A stretch of DNA of 63,920 nt from Paramecium octaurelia (taxonomy: Eukaryota > Ciliophora > Oligohymenophorea > Peniculida > Parameciidae). Below the pieces are notes generated by a model that searched no databases, was not told the origin of the DNA, and worked only from the letters and a program-made list of their open reading frames with translations. The stretch covers positions 354,148 to 418,067 of the forward strand of contig CAJJDP010000093.1 of NCBI GenBank assembly GCA_905182995.1, given 5' to 3'. Made by a program: the position numbers and the translations under genes. Shown here piece by piece: positions 38,031-49,490 of this stretch; positions within the stretch are counted from its first letter, which is position 1; each line of letters starts with the position of its first letter.

Positions 38031-38399
38031 TGTTTATTATTGTGCTATAAATTCAAATAAGAGCTTCTAAATTTGAAGAAAGAAAAAGAATTCAATTTAA
38101 TATCTCAAAAAACAATCTTACCAAAATATACATTTGTAATATTGAATATTTATAAAAATGAATTCAAAAGTTAGCATGCGAACCCTATTCATCTTAGGCA
38201 AAGAGATAAATCAATGCTGAAGATAAACTTTTAATTCAGCAAAGTAGAATAACTTAATTGAATGAACAAAGAAGTGAAATTGTACAGAAAATAGAATAAA
38301 TATTCATATAATTCATTCATTTATGTACATTATTAAAGATAATATAATTTATAGCTTTAGAGCCTTTGGAAAATAAATATGAAACTATTAACTGCACAA

Positions 38400-39144
38400 A
38401 TCCTAAGAACACAACTTCAATTACATTTTAACTTAATTGTATATATGTTCGATATTTGATGCATTCTTAATAATTGATGTACTCTAAAGTTTAGGATTAG
38501 TAAACTAGGTTATTTTGAAATGGCTAGTTCTTTTAATCATTTCCAAAATCTAATTGATCTCGCTTTAGTTACCAAATTCAAATTACAGAACATCAATTTT
38601 CATTTTTGGAAAGTGACTAATTTTTTATGTCACTTTTTTCAGCATACTTTTGATAAAATAATACTTGTTAATCCAGATTTTGGGAGTGATTATGAGCAAG
38701 GCCCCATTTTAGAATTATTTGGCCCACTGTCAGTGTTAATTTCCATTTCCTTCATCTCATCCTTAGAAGACTCATCATCCCATATGATCTCTCCCTCTTC
38801 TCCATCCAATAAGTTAGTAATCTCCTAAATAGGAGCCTCCCCTTGTTTGGGACGAGACTGTCCAAAAAATAAAGTTTTGATAAAGGGTCCTCCTTATTAC
38901 CCTTCTTCACGAATGTTTAAATCAAGCATTCAGCAGTCAAGGAATCTTCATAGTTGATCTATTAGGGTGATGTTGATTTCTAATTAACCGAATATGGACT
39001 GGTCCCTATGTGTACTAATTAATGAAGATTGCTCTAGACTATAAAATATTTATTAGGCTTTTAAGAACCAAAAGTATCATAATAATAGATGTAGTCAACT
39101 TGAATAACGGCATAAAATACCGATATCTTAATCAATTCTTACAT
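38400..39144 (-). pseudogene. Coding remnant with frame change at CCCTTTA
   Basis: ATG 39144 begins MQELIKISVFYAVIQVDYIY and reads ..GTSPYSVNQKSTSPQQINYE, ..TAECLIQTFVKKGNKEDPL, staying open to TGA 38754-38752. The -1 frame becomes the more protein-like one from about 38885 (SRPKQGEAPIQEITNLLDGE, then an Asp/Glu-rich linker) down to TGA 38641-38639. The changeover coincides with the heptamer C-CCT-TTA at 38881-38887. Below that, TGA codons interrupt a basic stretch. It is either a frameshifted pseudogene or, less likely, a gene using -1 frameshifting. Family unknown. Confidence 0.4.
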
Positions 39145-39890
39145 TCTAATGATGATTTTATCAAAATTATGTATTAATGTTTATAGAAATAAACGGAGAT
39201 AGTTATTCATTAGAATTAAACATAAATTCAAAGTTTATCACTTGTGTGATTTCTGGGATTCAATTTTAGTTGACATTTATAAACTGATCACCAGTCAACA
39301 ATTAATAATTAAAAATTAACAAAAGCTAAATAATTATAATTTACCAAAATACATCAAGAATAGTGTATTGACATTCACAATGATTGAATGATTTCACACT
39401 ACTTTGTCCTTTGTAAAATTTGATATGTTTGGTTGTAAATCAAAGAGATGTTTTAATATCAATTTTCTTTAATCAGTTCATTTATATTTACTTCATCCTA
39501 CAAAATCTCGATAGTCACATTTTGTATAAGCAACATAATACCACTATTCATAAATACTTAAAATTTTCATCAACAAAACCATTATAATATTAAAAATGCT
39601 TTTAGTTTAATTTGCAATATTAGTGGAAAGGAAGGAAATTATTGGAATATCAAATAAATCAAAATAGTAAACTTATATATTTGTATGCTTTTTGATAATA
39701 ATTAATTTATTTTTATAAACCTATTAATTTGGATAATGCAACTGAGTCTAGCATTTTTAGAACATTTATAAAAAATTATCAAAGTATTGAACTAGAATAT
39801 TTTTAACAAATGATCTATTTATTAATAATATAAATTTCTGAATTCTGAAAATATTAATTTTTTGTGCTATATTTATTGAATCTTATCATA
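39145..39890. other. Spacer, no gene seen
   Basis: AT-rich interval between the remnant at 39144 and the stop of the TPR gene. No convincing frame or RNA structure. Confidence 0.5.
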
Positions 39891-42800
39891 TCATATGATT
39901 TAACAAATTGAGGAACAGCCTTAATTCACTTATTAAACCTAAGGAGTATACGAATATGATTTAACTCCCTCTTCAAATATCTCCCTTAGCTTTTTCTACT
40001 AATCTTATAATATTTTTTCTTCATTTCTTTCTAAATAGCTCAAAATGATGAATGCATCTTCAGTCCCACAAATCCAGTGCACATCTTTTAATAATTCAGA
40101 AGAACTTTTTTCTTTTGCCAATAAATCATCAACTTTTTTACTAAAATTTGTTATTTTTCTTTGTTTCACATTAGGCTATTGTTATTTTCCCAAAGCTATG
40201 GCTGCCATTTGCACTTCTATTTCTAGTTTTTATGGATTTACATCAAAAAATACTAGTATTTCATTGAGAGTTCTTACTCTTTATTTAAATTTACTCTCAT
40301 TCTTTTCATCGATTGCAAAATCAAGGGCAGCATTTATAATTTAAAAAGCATCTCTAATCAAAGGTTAAGTTGAAAGTGTAACTTATCCAAAGTAAGAATT
40401 TTTTTGAACTATACTTAATACCTATTCTGAGTTAGTTTCAATAATTGCATTTGGGTTTATTTAAAATAAATCGGTAGAGACTTGTTACACTGCTTGTAAA
40501 TAATTGTAAAGCCTCCAGAACAACGATAAGTAGTAAATTTTTTAATACTAATTTTCAGGTTTATCCAGATCATTTAATAATAATTCAATTTAAGATCTAT
40601 CCTACTGAACCAAACTGTCTACTTTTTCTTCTAATTAATTTGTTTTCATATTCAATTATTTTTCATCGTTTTCTTTGTTTTTTTGTAATAACTTTTAATT
40701 TAATTGCTAAATATCTTATAATATTTTAGTCAGTTAGTCATTTTAAGCCTATTGATTTTCAGGTTTTATTTATTCAGCCATTTAGGATGATAGAATTGGA
40801 TTGATTTTACTTAAAATTTATTAACAATTTGTGTTATATTTGAGCATTTACTATAATTGCTAGTGGTTTTCGATTGATAACTTTTAAATAATTATTTTAA
40901 ATTTCTATATTTATTAATCCAATTCCTAAAGCAAACCAAACTTAGTTTGTAAAAAATGGATATTTTCTTAGTTTAAATGATATTATGTAATTTCAAATTA
41001 ACTTAAACTCAATAAGTAGTTGATAGCATTTTGAAAACATTCCAAAGCTAATTAATTATGGTCAGGAAGTAAGAAATAATAATCACCTAAATTGCATAAT
41101 ATTATTGGGTGATTAGGTGATATTGATAATCCTTGTTAATAATCAATTAATGCTTTTTCATTCTCCCCTAATTATTGATACAAATTCCCTAATATAATAA
41201 GAGGATAATATTCACCTCTATTTTTATAGGCATTAACATTGTTTGGATTAAGTTGGATCGCTCGATTATAATCAATTAACGATTTATCTCTATCCCCATT
41301 ATTTTGATATAAATTGCCTAAAATATTAAGTATAATAAAAATCACCTCTATTAATGTAGGCTTCAACATAATTTGGATCAAGTTCGATTGCTTGATTATA
41401 ATCAATTAATGCTTTGCGTCTATCACCAATCTCATCATATAAAGCACCTAATATCTTAAGGTTACGAGCTTTTACCTCTATTAAAATAGGTTACTGCATC
41501 TCTTAGATCAAATTTGATAGCTTGGTTATAATCAATTAAGGCTTTGTCTTTATCACCAATATTTTTATATAAATTGGCTAATATATTAAATGCAAAGTAT
41601 TCACCTCTGTAATAGTATGGTATTGGATCTTTTGGAAAAAGTTGGATTGCGTTATTATAATCATTTAATGCTTTTTCTCTATCACAAATTTCATCATATA
41701 AAACCCCTAATATATTAAGGATAACAGCATTCACCTCTATTAAAGTAGGCATTAGAATATTTGGGGTCAAGCTGGATTGCTTGATTATAATCAATTAATG
41801 CATTTTCTCTATTACCCATATCAGCATATATGGTGCCTAAAATATTAAATTTTATAGTATTAACCTCTATTATAGTAGAAAGTTGCATCTTTTGGATCAA
41901 GTTGGATTGCTTAAGTATAATCAATCAATGACTTTTCTTTTTCACCAATATTTTGATATAAATTGCCTAATATATTAAATGTAAAATTATTCACCTCTAT
42001 TAAAGAAGACTTTAGCATTTTTTGGGTCAAGCTGAATTGAGCGATTATAATCAATTAATGCATTATCTCTATTCCCAAAACCATCATATAAAGCACCTAG
42101 CATATTAAGTATATATGTACTCACCTCTATCATAGTAAGTCATTGCATTATTTGGATCAAGTTAGATTGCTTAATTATAATCAATTAATGCTTTTTCTTT
42201 ATCGCCAATAGCATCATATAAACCACCTTAAAAAATTATCCATAAATTTACTCACCTCTATTATAGTAGGCTACTGCTGATGTTGGATCAAGTTGGATTG
42301 CATTATTATAGTCTTTTAATGCTTTGTCTCTATTGCCAAAATCATATAAATTGCCTAATATTAATTATAGTAGTATTCACCTCTATTAATGAATGCATTA
42401 GCATATTTGGGTTCAAGTTGGATTGCTTTATTATAATCAATTAATGCGTTTTCTCTATCACCTATATCAGCATATATGGTGCCTAACATATTAAATTTTA
42501 TAGTGTTAACCTCTATAATTGTAGACATCTGCATCTTTTGGATCAAGTTGGATTGCTTAAGTATAATCAATTAATGCTTTCTCTTTTTCACCAATATTTT
42601 TATATAAATTGCCTAATATATTAAAAGGTAATAGTATTCACCTCTATAAATGAAGGCTTTAGCATATTTTGAATCAAGTTAAATAGCTTAATTATAATCA
42701 ATTAATGCTTTATCTCTATCACAAATATCATCATATAAAACACCTTAAAAAGATGCATAAATATGCTCACCTCGATTATAGTAGGTTATTGCAGATGTTG

Positions 42801-43593
42801 GTTCAAGTTGGATTGCTTTATTAAAGTCCTTTAATGCTTTGTCTCTATCACCAGTTTTTCTATATAAATTGCCTAAAATATAATGTTTAATAGTATTCAC
42901 CTCTATTCATGTAGGCATTAGGATATTTTGGATTAATTTAAATAGCTTAATTGAAGTCGTTAAAAGCTTAATCATATTTTTGTTCGTCCTAATAATATAC
43001 ACCTTTTTTAAACATCAGTATTACCTCTATATGTGAGCGCTTAATAACAATTACAATCTTTTTCTAAAGCTAAATTGTAATACAAAATTTCTTTGTCTTT
43101 TTATTTCAAATCTTGCATAATAGTCCCTAAAATGATATTTTTTATTACCCATTCTACTAAAGCCCATCCCAAAATTTGGATTTATTTCAACACATTTCAT
43201 ACAATCTTATAAAGCTTGATCAAATAACTGTTTTTACCAATAAATTGTTCCTTAATTTAATATTCTATGCATACCTCTCTAATATAAACTTTCAGGATTA
43301 TTATTATTTATAGATAGGCTATGATTTATATCTTCCAAAGCCTTATCATATAATTTCAATTTTTCATATAATTCACCTAAATTTTAAATTACAATAATGA
43401 ACTTCTTAATGTGTAGGCTTATGAAAATTCAGGATTGAGATTTAAGGCAGTATTAATTTCTGTTAATGCTTCTTGAATTCTATGCGAATTTTTAAACTCC
43501 TACAATTATTTGATTAAATAATGTTACCTAGCTCTTTGAATAATGCTTAAGTGCATCAATATTATCTTATTCCTTTTACAAAATGTTGCTCAT
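39891..43593 (-). CDS. Large TPR protein, one intron per repeat
   Basis: ATG 43593 (MSNILQKEQDN) to TGA 39893-39891. About 19 consecutive TPR units of 34 residues, consensus NLY..GDRDKALIDYNQAIQLDP..A.AYYNRG, run from about 43490 to 41070. Each unit is separated from the next by an intron of about 22-29 nt (GTGAATA.. or GTAATA.. to ..AG) at the same codon (G|GN after NR). The frame continues without intron through a Gln-rich linker into a coiled coil (NDQLTKILQDIQQLNQKLLQ) and a C-terminal domain (YYLSLFWRLYNYL, RVRTLNEILVFFDVNPQKLE, ending VNQGCSSICQII), a combination seen in a large Paramecium family. Units 8-9 closely resemble 13-14, so blocks have been duplicated. The short ORFs at 41172-42570 are single repeats of this gene. 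It is likely a scaffold; partners unknown. Confidence 0.88.
41070..43480 (-). repeat. Tandem exon-intron array encoding TPR units
   Basis: About 19 copies with a period of about 130 bp (102-nt exon plus 22-29-nt intron). Exons share runs such as TTGATTATAATCAAGC on the coding strand, and the introns of neighbouring units share GTGAATACTATTA-like starts. This indicates that exon and intron were duplicated together. Confidence 0.85.
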
Positions 43594-43777
43594 TTTTAAG
43601 ATGTATCCAAAATATTTTTTTAAATAATTAATAAAATTTATACAAAATAATTGGCCATCTAAAAATTATTGTAAGAGATACACAAAAATATCGATAGTAA
43701 AAGAAAATAGTACCATTTTGTTGCTGATTAACAAATAAGATTAACCTTCTTGATTTAATAAAATAAATGATGATTTT

Positions 43778-44308
43778 ATGAATTTGAGTTTTTTCTTGAT
43801 AGCACTCCAGTAACAACTATTAGTTTTTTGGCAAAACATTTAGTATCTACGAATGAGTCTAAATACCTTGATCATAATGGCTCATTTTTTACAAACAGAA
43901 AATCAAATATTTTTTCTGAAACTTGATGCAAAGTAATCAATTCTTGATAAAAAATTACTTATTCAGTAGCTTTCAACTACACTAAATCATTAAGGTTCAT
44001 TTCAAATAAATATAATAATAAGTTAGATTGATTCTTTTAGCAGTAATAGTTAATAAGCTAATCAAAAAGAAGAGCTAAATTTAAGTATATTAATTCAAGT
44101 TTAGTAATTTTCATTTAATTTTACTTACTATAGTTATTAATTTTCACACTATTATTTGGATGATATATTTTTGTCATATTTATATTAAAATCCACAATTA
44201 CTAATATTTTTTAAATAAATTATGCTGTTAGTTGATACTACTAAGCGTTTTTTAATTAATATGAACTATGAAATTAATATAAAATTAAAAAAAATAATAA
44301 TAATATGA
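43778..44308 (+). CDS. Possible hypothetical protein
   Basis: ATG 43778 to TGA 44306-44308, 176 codons without TGA (MNLSFFLIALQQQLLVFWQN...). It is Gln/Asn/Ile/Phe-rich with a hydrophobic start, and diverges from the TPR gene. No motif. A frame of this length can arise by chance in this AT-rich DNA when only TGA stops translation, so it is listed with low confidence. Confidence 0.25.
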
Positions 44309-44469
44309 AAGATTAAATCTTATTTGTGAATATTTTTGATTATTAATTTGATAAAAGCTAAATCTTTTTCATTTTGATGGAAAATAAAATGAATTTTGTT
44401 TCCATAAGCAAATATATTCTTTGTTGGTGTATAATTCATATTTTCTAAATTCACCAGAACGAAAGTAGG

Positions 44470-45580
44470 CAATGATAAAGAATATAAAAAAAAATTTCTG
44501 TAAAGATTGTGAACTCTTAAAGGGATATAGAAAAAGGATGTAGATACTAGATAATGTGCTAAAAGTGAAGAGATAGAAATATTGTGACTCTCATAGGCTA
44601 GAATCAAGATATCATAAGACCTTTATGATATTTTGCTCATCTTGGGATCTTTTGTTGACAGATCATTAAAAGGCTTAAGGATCTGCATGCCGTTAATTAG
44701 GAAATAAATAAATTTAAGATTTAACTAAATATTTCTCAGCATAAATTACTGAATAGACAGAGAATCGGATACGTAGTTAATTGAGGGCTTAACCTGAAGA
44801 ATCTTCAAGCAAGGATCTAACTTTGATATCAAAAGGAATTCTTAGTCGGTACGAAAATTGGGCCTCTTGATCAAAACTCTTTTCAAATTCTTCTCTTTAT
44901 AACCATCGAATATACTAAACCTTTGTTAAGGAGTTCTTCAATTCGTAATTTAATATTTAAGTTTAGTCTAAATCAAGTTATTATGGCCTAAAATGGGTAC
45001 TCTAATTGGAATGAGAAAATAAAAGTACATGAAGTCATAAGGGTATTGAGAATTTATTTTATTAATAAATTTGATAATTGCATTGTTAAGAAAGGTTGAT
45101 GTTTATTTGACATAAAACTGAAAGTGTTATAGAGATTTAAAGCTAAAGTTTGGAAACCAATATTTCTAATAAAATTCGGTAAAACCTTTTAGTCGATGCT
45201 TTTACATAAAAATTTTAATCTTGGAATTTTGAATAACTTTGACATCAACTTCTTGTTTAGAAAGTGTAGATAGGGAGGTTACAATTAGTATTGGGATTTT
45301 ATAAAATGAGGTTGAAACTTGTAGGTTGGGATGACATCTATCAAAAAGAAAAAGAGTACTTCAAAAGCAGATTAGTATTTAAGGAAGCATGATGAATATA
45401 TGTAATTTAAAAATAAATTAAATGGTGATAAGCCTTTAGGGGAAGCATAAATTATTAAGTTATTTAATATTTAACAATTTATCAATTAAGATAATATTAT
45501 CGATGCGAATGGAGAAATCTTAGTATTTTCCAAAACAGTTGCTAAAGATATATTGATATTGAATTTTGATGTGCAATAAT
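44470..45580 (+). pseudogene. Interrupted coding remnant, unknown
   Basis: The first stretch (44474-44870) reads MIKNIKKNFCKDCELLKGYR.., FMIFCSSWDLLLTDHQKAQG, ACRQLGNKQIQDLTKYF before TGA. A later stretch (about 45330-45580) reads MTSIKKKKSTSKADQYLRKH, LNGDKPLGEAQIIKLFNIQQ, FSKTVAKDILILNF. Frame changes and TGA codons separate them. Charged, helical composition suggests a former intracellular protein. The minus-strand 95-codon ORF at 44320-44607 lies partly over it and has no motif. It converges on the two-TM gene whose stop is at 45587. Confidence 0.4.
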
Positions 45581-45586
45581 TAATTA

Positions 45587-47294
45587 TCAGATTTTAAGTT
45601 TTTGTGGTGATGGCTCTTATATATCACATTCATTTAAGGAATTAATCACTTAAATTTAATCACAAGAGTTAAAAAAATCTTTTTGAAAGTTACCTTTTTA
45701 TGAAATCATTGAAGGCACTAAATCTGGATTGAAATTGAGATTATCTTAATCGTTTTAAAGAATGATATTCTATACATTTTCAGTTTAATTTTTTTTTTAA
45801 AACAAGAAAGCCTTTTAGCCTATTTAGTATCGAAAATTTTTCAATAAAATTTATTATTCTTTGCTTAACAAAGTTTTCTTGATGACTTTTATTTCTTATA
45901 ATTTTCTTAATATATTAACTATTTCTAAATTCTTATTAACTTTGTTTTTAGCAAAAACAAATTATTATTTTTTAAATTACTTACACCCAAAGATTATTAA
46001 CCAAGTTTCCAAATTAGATTGGCTTAGTCTATTCAAATTTCTTTTTGTGAGTTATTGATTTGATTACTGATTATTAGTCATGTTTATTTGAACTTTGGTA
46101 TCTCTACATTGTTCTGAGAAATTAAAAAGATTATTCACCATTTCTAATTTCATAAAATTTTCAATAATAGGCCGTAAAATAATCGCGACAATCATAACTG
46201 CAATCTAAAATATTCCTCCTAGTTTTCCTAAAATTGTTTGTAATTTAACATAAGTTCTAATGTTATTTGTTTATTTATAATCTAGCATAATATAATGAAC
46301 AATCAAATATTGATTATTATAAAATTCAGATATCTCTCTCCATTCACTTTATTATATGTTTGATTACACCGAAATTTATTCCCAAATTAATCCTTCATCT
46401 GTAAAAGTTTCTAAGATTTTATATCTTTAAGAAATAGTCTTAGAAGTGGTTAAAGAAAAACTTGTAAATTCATTTGTTATGAATTCTTGAAAAGGCTATC
46501 CTGGTCGATCTAGTTTGGTCAGGTAATCGCTTTTGTATATATTGTAGTGACCTGATTCTAAGATACTTTCTATTTCCTATTACGATGCACAAGTCTGAGA
46601 CAAACTTGTATTATGACAAGCAGAAAACTAAATGAATATATATCTGAATGCATTGGATGTAATTAAGCCTTATAATTTCTAAGAAGTTAAAGATGTTGTT
46701 TACTAAAGGGTTCTCTTCTTGGTATTTTCTATTAATACATTAGATTCCTCCCATTCTAATAATTGAAAAGTACTCCTGTTATATATCTGTTGTAAAATGT
46801 GACATATTACATGGTTCGATTGGTAATTATGTGCATCTTATATTTTCAGTTATTGTTACTTTAAATCAATAGATATTTTTCCAGAATCTTTATTTATATT
46901 TCTTAATCTCTCGCATTAACTGATATTAAGGTTGAAATATCGATCAATTCCTATTATGGGCTCTGAAAATCGATTTACTATTGAGATTGCCAATGTGAAG
47001 TTATCATTATATAGCAAAAATGGCTAATTAAACATTCTCTTTTACTTCGGTATTAGAAATAGATAATTCTGTTTGATAAATCGCTGGCTTGGATTACGAA
47101 ATCATAGTAACTACTTCTGTGAGAAAAAAATAAAATCCTAATGCACATATCATTAAAGAAGTTAGAAGACCAAGTAATGAAGGATATTTGCTTCGATTGA
47201 GTATTGTAAAATTAGGTTATTATCCGAAAATGTCTAGATGGTATAGAACTTCATTTTTGAGTTTCTAAACAACACTAGTAGATTAGCTTTACAT
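45587..47294 (-). CDS. Two-TM membrane protein, paralogue of 22142-23548
   Basis: ATG 47294 (MQSQSTSVVQKLKNEVLYHL, DIFG). TM1 is GLLTSLMICALGFYFFLTEV. A 22-nt intron (47024-47045, GTAAAAG..ATTAG) joins ISNTE to PFLLYNDNFTLAISIVNRF. Exons of 249 and 1,437 nt give 561 codons plus TGA 45589-45587. The extracytoplasmic domain (about 300 residues) includes CHNTSLSQTCAS, GHYNIYKSDYLTKL and EFITNEFTSF. YVKLQTILGKLGGIFQIAVM precedes and enters TM2 (VMIVAIILRPII). A Lys/Gln/Asn-rich cytoplasmic tail of about 170 residues follows. DIFG, TM1 and the L-G-x-x-G before TM2 mark it as the same family as the gene at 22142. Function unknown. Confidence 0.78.
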
Positions 47295-47653
47295 CTAAAA
47301 TATTTAATTTATATAAACTTTGCAAATAATGATATAAAAATCTCATTAAAACTTTCAGGTATTAAAATAAATTCATCAACGTTCAAATAATTGATTCTTT
47401 AGAAAGATATGGTTTCTAATCCACTTAGGGATTATATCTTATGATAATAATAATTTTAAATGAATGAAACCAAAATCTTAAGTAAATCGCTAATTAACAA
47501 ATATAATAACTAAAAATCACAATTTTCTTCGTTTATTCTAATATTAAATGCCTAAATCATTAATTATACATGAATTGAAGTATTTTATTATGTTTAATAA
47601 ATATAATAACTAATACTCGTTTTTCTAAATATATAAATTCTCTATTAAAATTT

Positions 47654-48161
47654 ATGATGGAGAATTATTTTGAAATCACTTTCTTGATTATTCTAAATTT
47701 AACTTATAGAAAGATTTTTAATTTGAGGGTAGGTTTCTCTTTTTGGTTGATAAGAGTTCTTTCTGTCGTATTTAATAATATTGGAGAATAAGAAAAATTC
47801 AAGTTGAAAAGTCCAATCACATATAATGAGCCATCAATTAATGACATTGCTTAAATCAGAATTGTCAGAAAGAAACCTAATATTGTTACTATAGAAGTTT
47901 AAGATTAATCTAATATAAATGTTAAAAATCATAAAAAAAAGAAGAATTATTTCTATATAGAATTAACTAAAAATGGATCAAAACATTAGAGAAGATGAAC
48001 CAGAAATTTTTTAAACAAAGAGAATTACCTTTTATGATAAATAAAAGTATTCAAACTATTATACTCAAATGACAAAGAAAGGATATATGTTATTTTTCTT
48101 CATGGTACAGAAAAATCAAACAATTATAAAATGTAATTTCAAATAATAAGATTTGGCTTGA
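47654..48161 (+). pseudogene. Two overlapping ORF pieces, unknown
   Basis: 47654-47998 (114 codons, MMENYFEITFLIILNL.., later INDIAQIRIVRKKPNIVTIE) and 47973-48161 in another frame (MDQNIREDEPEIFQTKRITF). They overlap by 26 nt. Lys-rich, strand-like composition suggests one gene broken by a frameshift. No family recognised. Confidence 0.35.
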
Positions 48162-48640
48162 TGTCTAAGGAATTATCATTAAAAGAGTTTCAACTTCCTC
48201 AATCTATAATTAATTACAGAATAAATCAGAAATAGGTTGTTTTTATGAAAGTGATATTATTTCTATATCTGATATATTCTCTGAAGTCTCCTTATTACTT
48301 AAAATCGTTTAGAGGACTAATATTATAAAGCTAAAAAAGTTGAAGATTGTTAATTTTTGAAATTAGCAGTTATCCTTCAATTTGTCTATTTCAAAGATCG
48401 CTTGTAAACTCCCTAGTCATTCCAAAGTTACACAAGAGCTCTTGGTTTAGAGTCTCCAGTTTTCCTCTATCTATATTTTCTAGGCATCATTTTGTAACTA
48501 ATACTAAATATGATAAATTATTTTAGAGAATTAAATAATCATAAATATTAATCCATAATATAGTACACTTTCATTTCCTTGTTTCAAAATGTGTCCTATA
48601 TCCTTGATCCTCATGTCTTTCTACTTCTGACTTTTAATAT
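48162..48640. other. Spacer, no gene seen
   Basis: AT-rich interval between the ORF pieces and the GC-richer island. Short frames only. Confidence 0.4.
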
Positions 48641-48860
48641 CCAATTAATTTTTGTCTAAAATAAGTCTCACATTGCACCAAATTTTATTCGACATTGTAA
48701 ATGCGAAGCAAAATTTGCAAGCAGCATCCTTTCTGACAGGGATTATTATTTCTCTAACAATAAATGGGATAGTGATATCCTATGCAGATACACCAGGCTT
48801 GGTGCAATCTCGTTCGAACAATCATGACCCGGGAAGTCATCAGACTATCCCAAATTATTA
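48640..48860. repeat. GC-richer island with a foldable four-arm element
   Basis: Within it, 48766-48851 (86 nt) is bounded by GGGATAG and its complement CTATCCC. Inside are hairpins GTG(A)TATC/GATACAC, CACCA/TGGTG and ATGAC/GTCAT. A second inverted repeat links TTGCACCAA near 48672 with TTGGTGCAA near 48799. The size resembles a tRNA, but there is no TTCRA T-loop in the right place on either strand. The 76-codon plus ORF across it (48652-48882) and a Cys-rich minus frame are both possible, so it could also be a small mobile-element remnant or coding DNA. Confidence 0.45.
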
Positions 48861-49157
48861 TTTTATAAATAATTATAACTAACCTAGATTGAGAGTAAAG
48901 TACTTATTTGAAAATTATTCTGTTCCAAAAATTTCACCAATTATAGAGTTTTAAAAACCATAATTCACAATAACTTAAAAACATAATAAAGAACAATTGA
49001 GAAATAAAACAATAATAAAATATTAAAGTTTTACAAAATTTATTGTAAGAATTAATAAGAAAATAGTATAATCATTTAAAATAACAATAAAGGAAGCTTT
49101 CAAAAGCAGATAAATGCTTTATATGATCTATATATGCATCTAACAACTAAATATTTT

Positions 49158-49490
49158 TCAGTTAAAATTCGAGAAAGTGTAACAGAAAATTGATAAATTA
49201 ATTTTTATTTTCTCATAAATTAATCGGCTAACTATTCCTTTTTACAAAAGCTATATCAGCATCCTTAATTTCTGTCCTTGTAAATCATCTTTTCCAAAAT
49301 CATATTTGCTCTCTAATCTAATATTCAATATTTCAATTTCTTTGCTATATTCCATCTTTCTAGTTTTTAAATTATATTCCTGTTCATTTAAATCATCTTC
49401 CTACTATTTTATCATTGTGAAATCAGAGCGGCACCCTTATATTTTCGATAATATATTTGAATCTAGATTGCAACGCTTGTATAACTAAAG
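49158..49490 (-). pseudogene. Coiled-coil gene fragment
   Basis: Minus frame of 110 codons ending at TGA 49160-49158: DDLNEQEYNLKTRKMEYSKE, IEILNIRLESKYDFGKDDLQ. Strongly helical and charged. No start codon with context. Upstream sequence (49500-49870) shows protein-like stretches in other frames. The plus-strand ORF at 49306-49488 is its shadow. Confidence 0.4.

Noticed and set aside
38520..38828. 102-residue plus-strand ORF (MASSFNHFQNLID...)
   Set aside because: Antisense of a Glu/Asp-rich minus-strand coding remnant; the Ser/Phe/Leu-rich composition is typical of a shadow frame.
35679..39144. A local genetic code in which TGA means Trp
   Set aside because: The spacing of in-frame TGA is close to chance expectation, and the intact genes on both sides use TGA as stop and TGG for Trp. 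Decay explains it better.
40045..40344. 99-residue plus-strand ORF
   Set aside because: Antisense shadow of the C-terminal domain of the TPR protein.
39891..40781. Separate gene starting MAEQIKPENQ
   Set aside because: It is 297 codons long and in frame, but the same frame continues upstream without a TGA into the TPR array, so it is the C-terminal domain of that gene.
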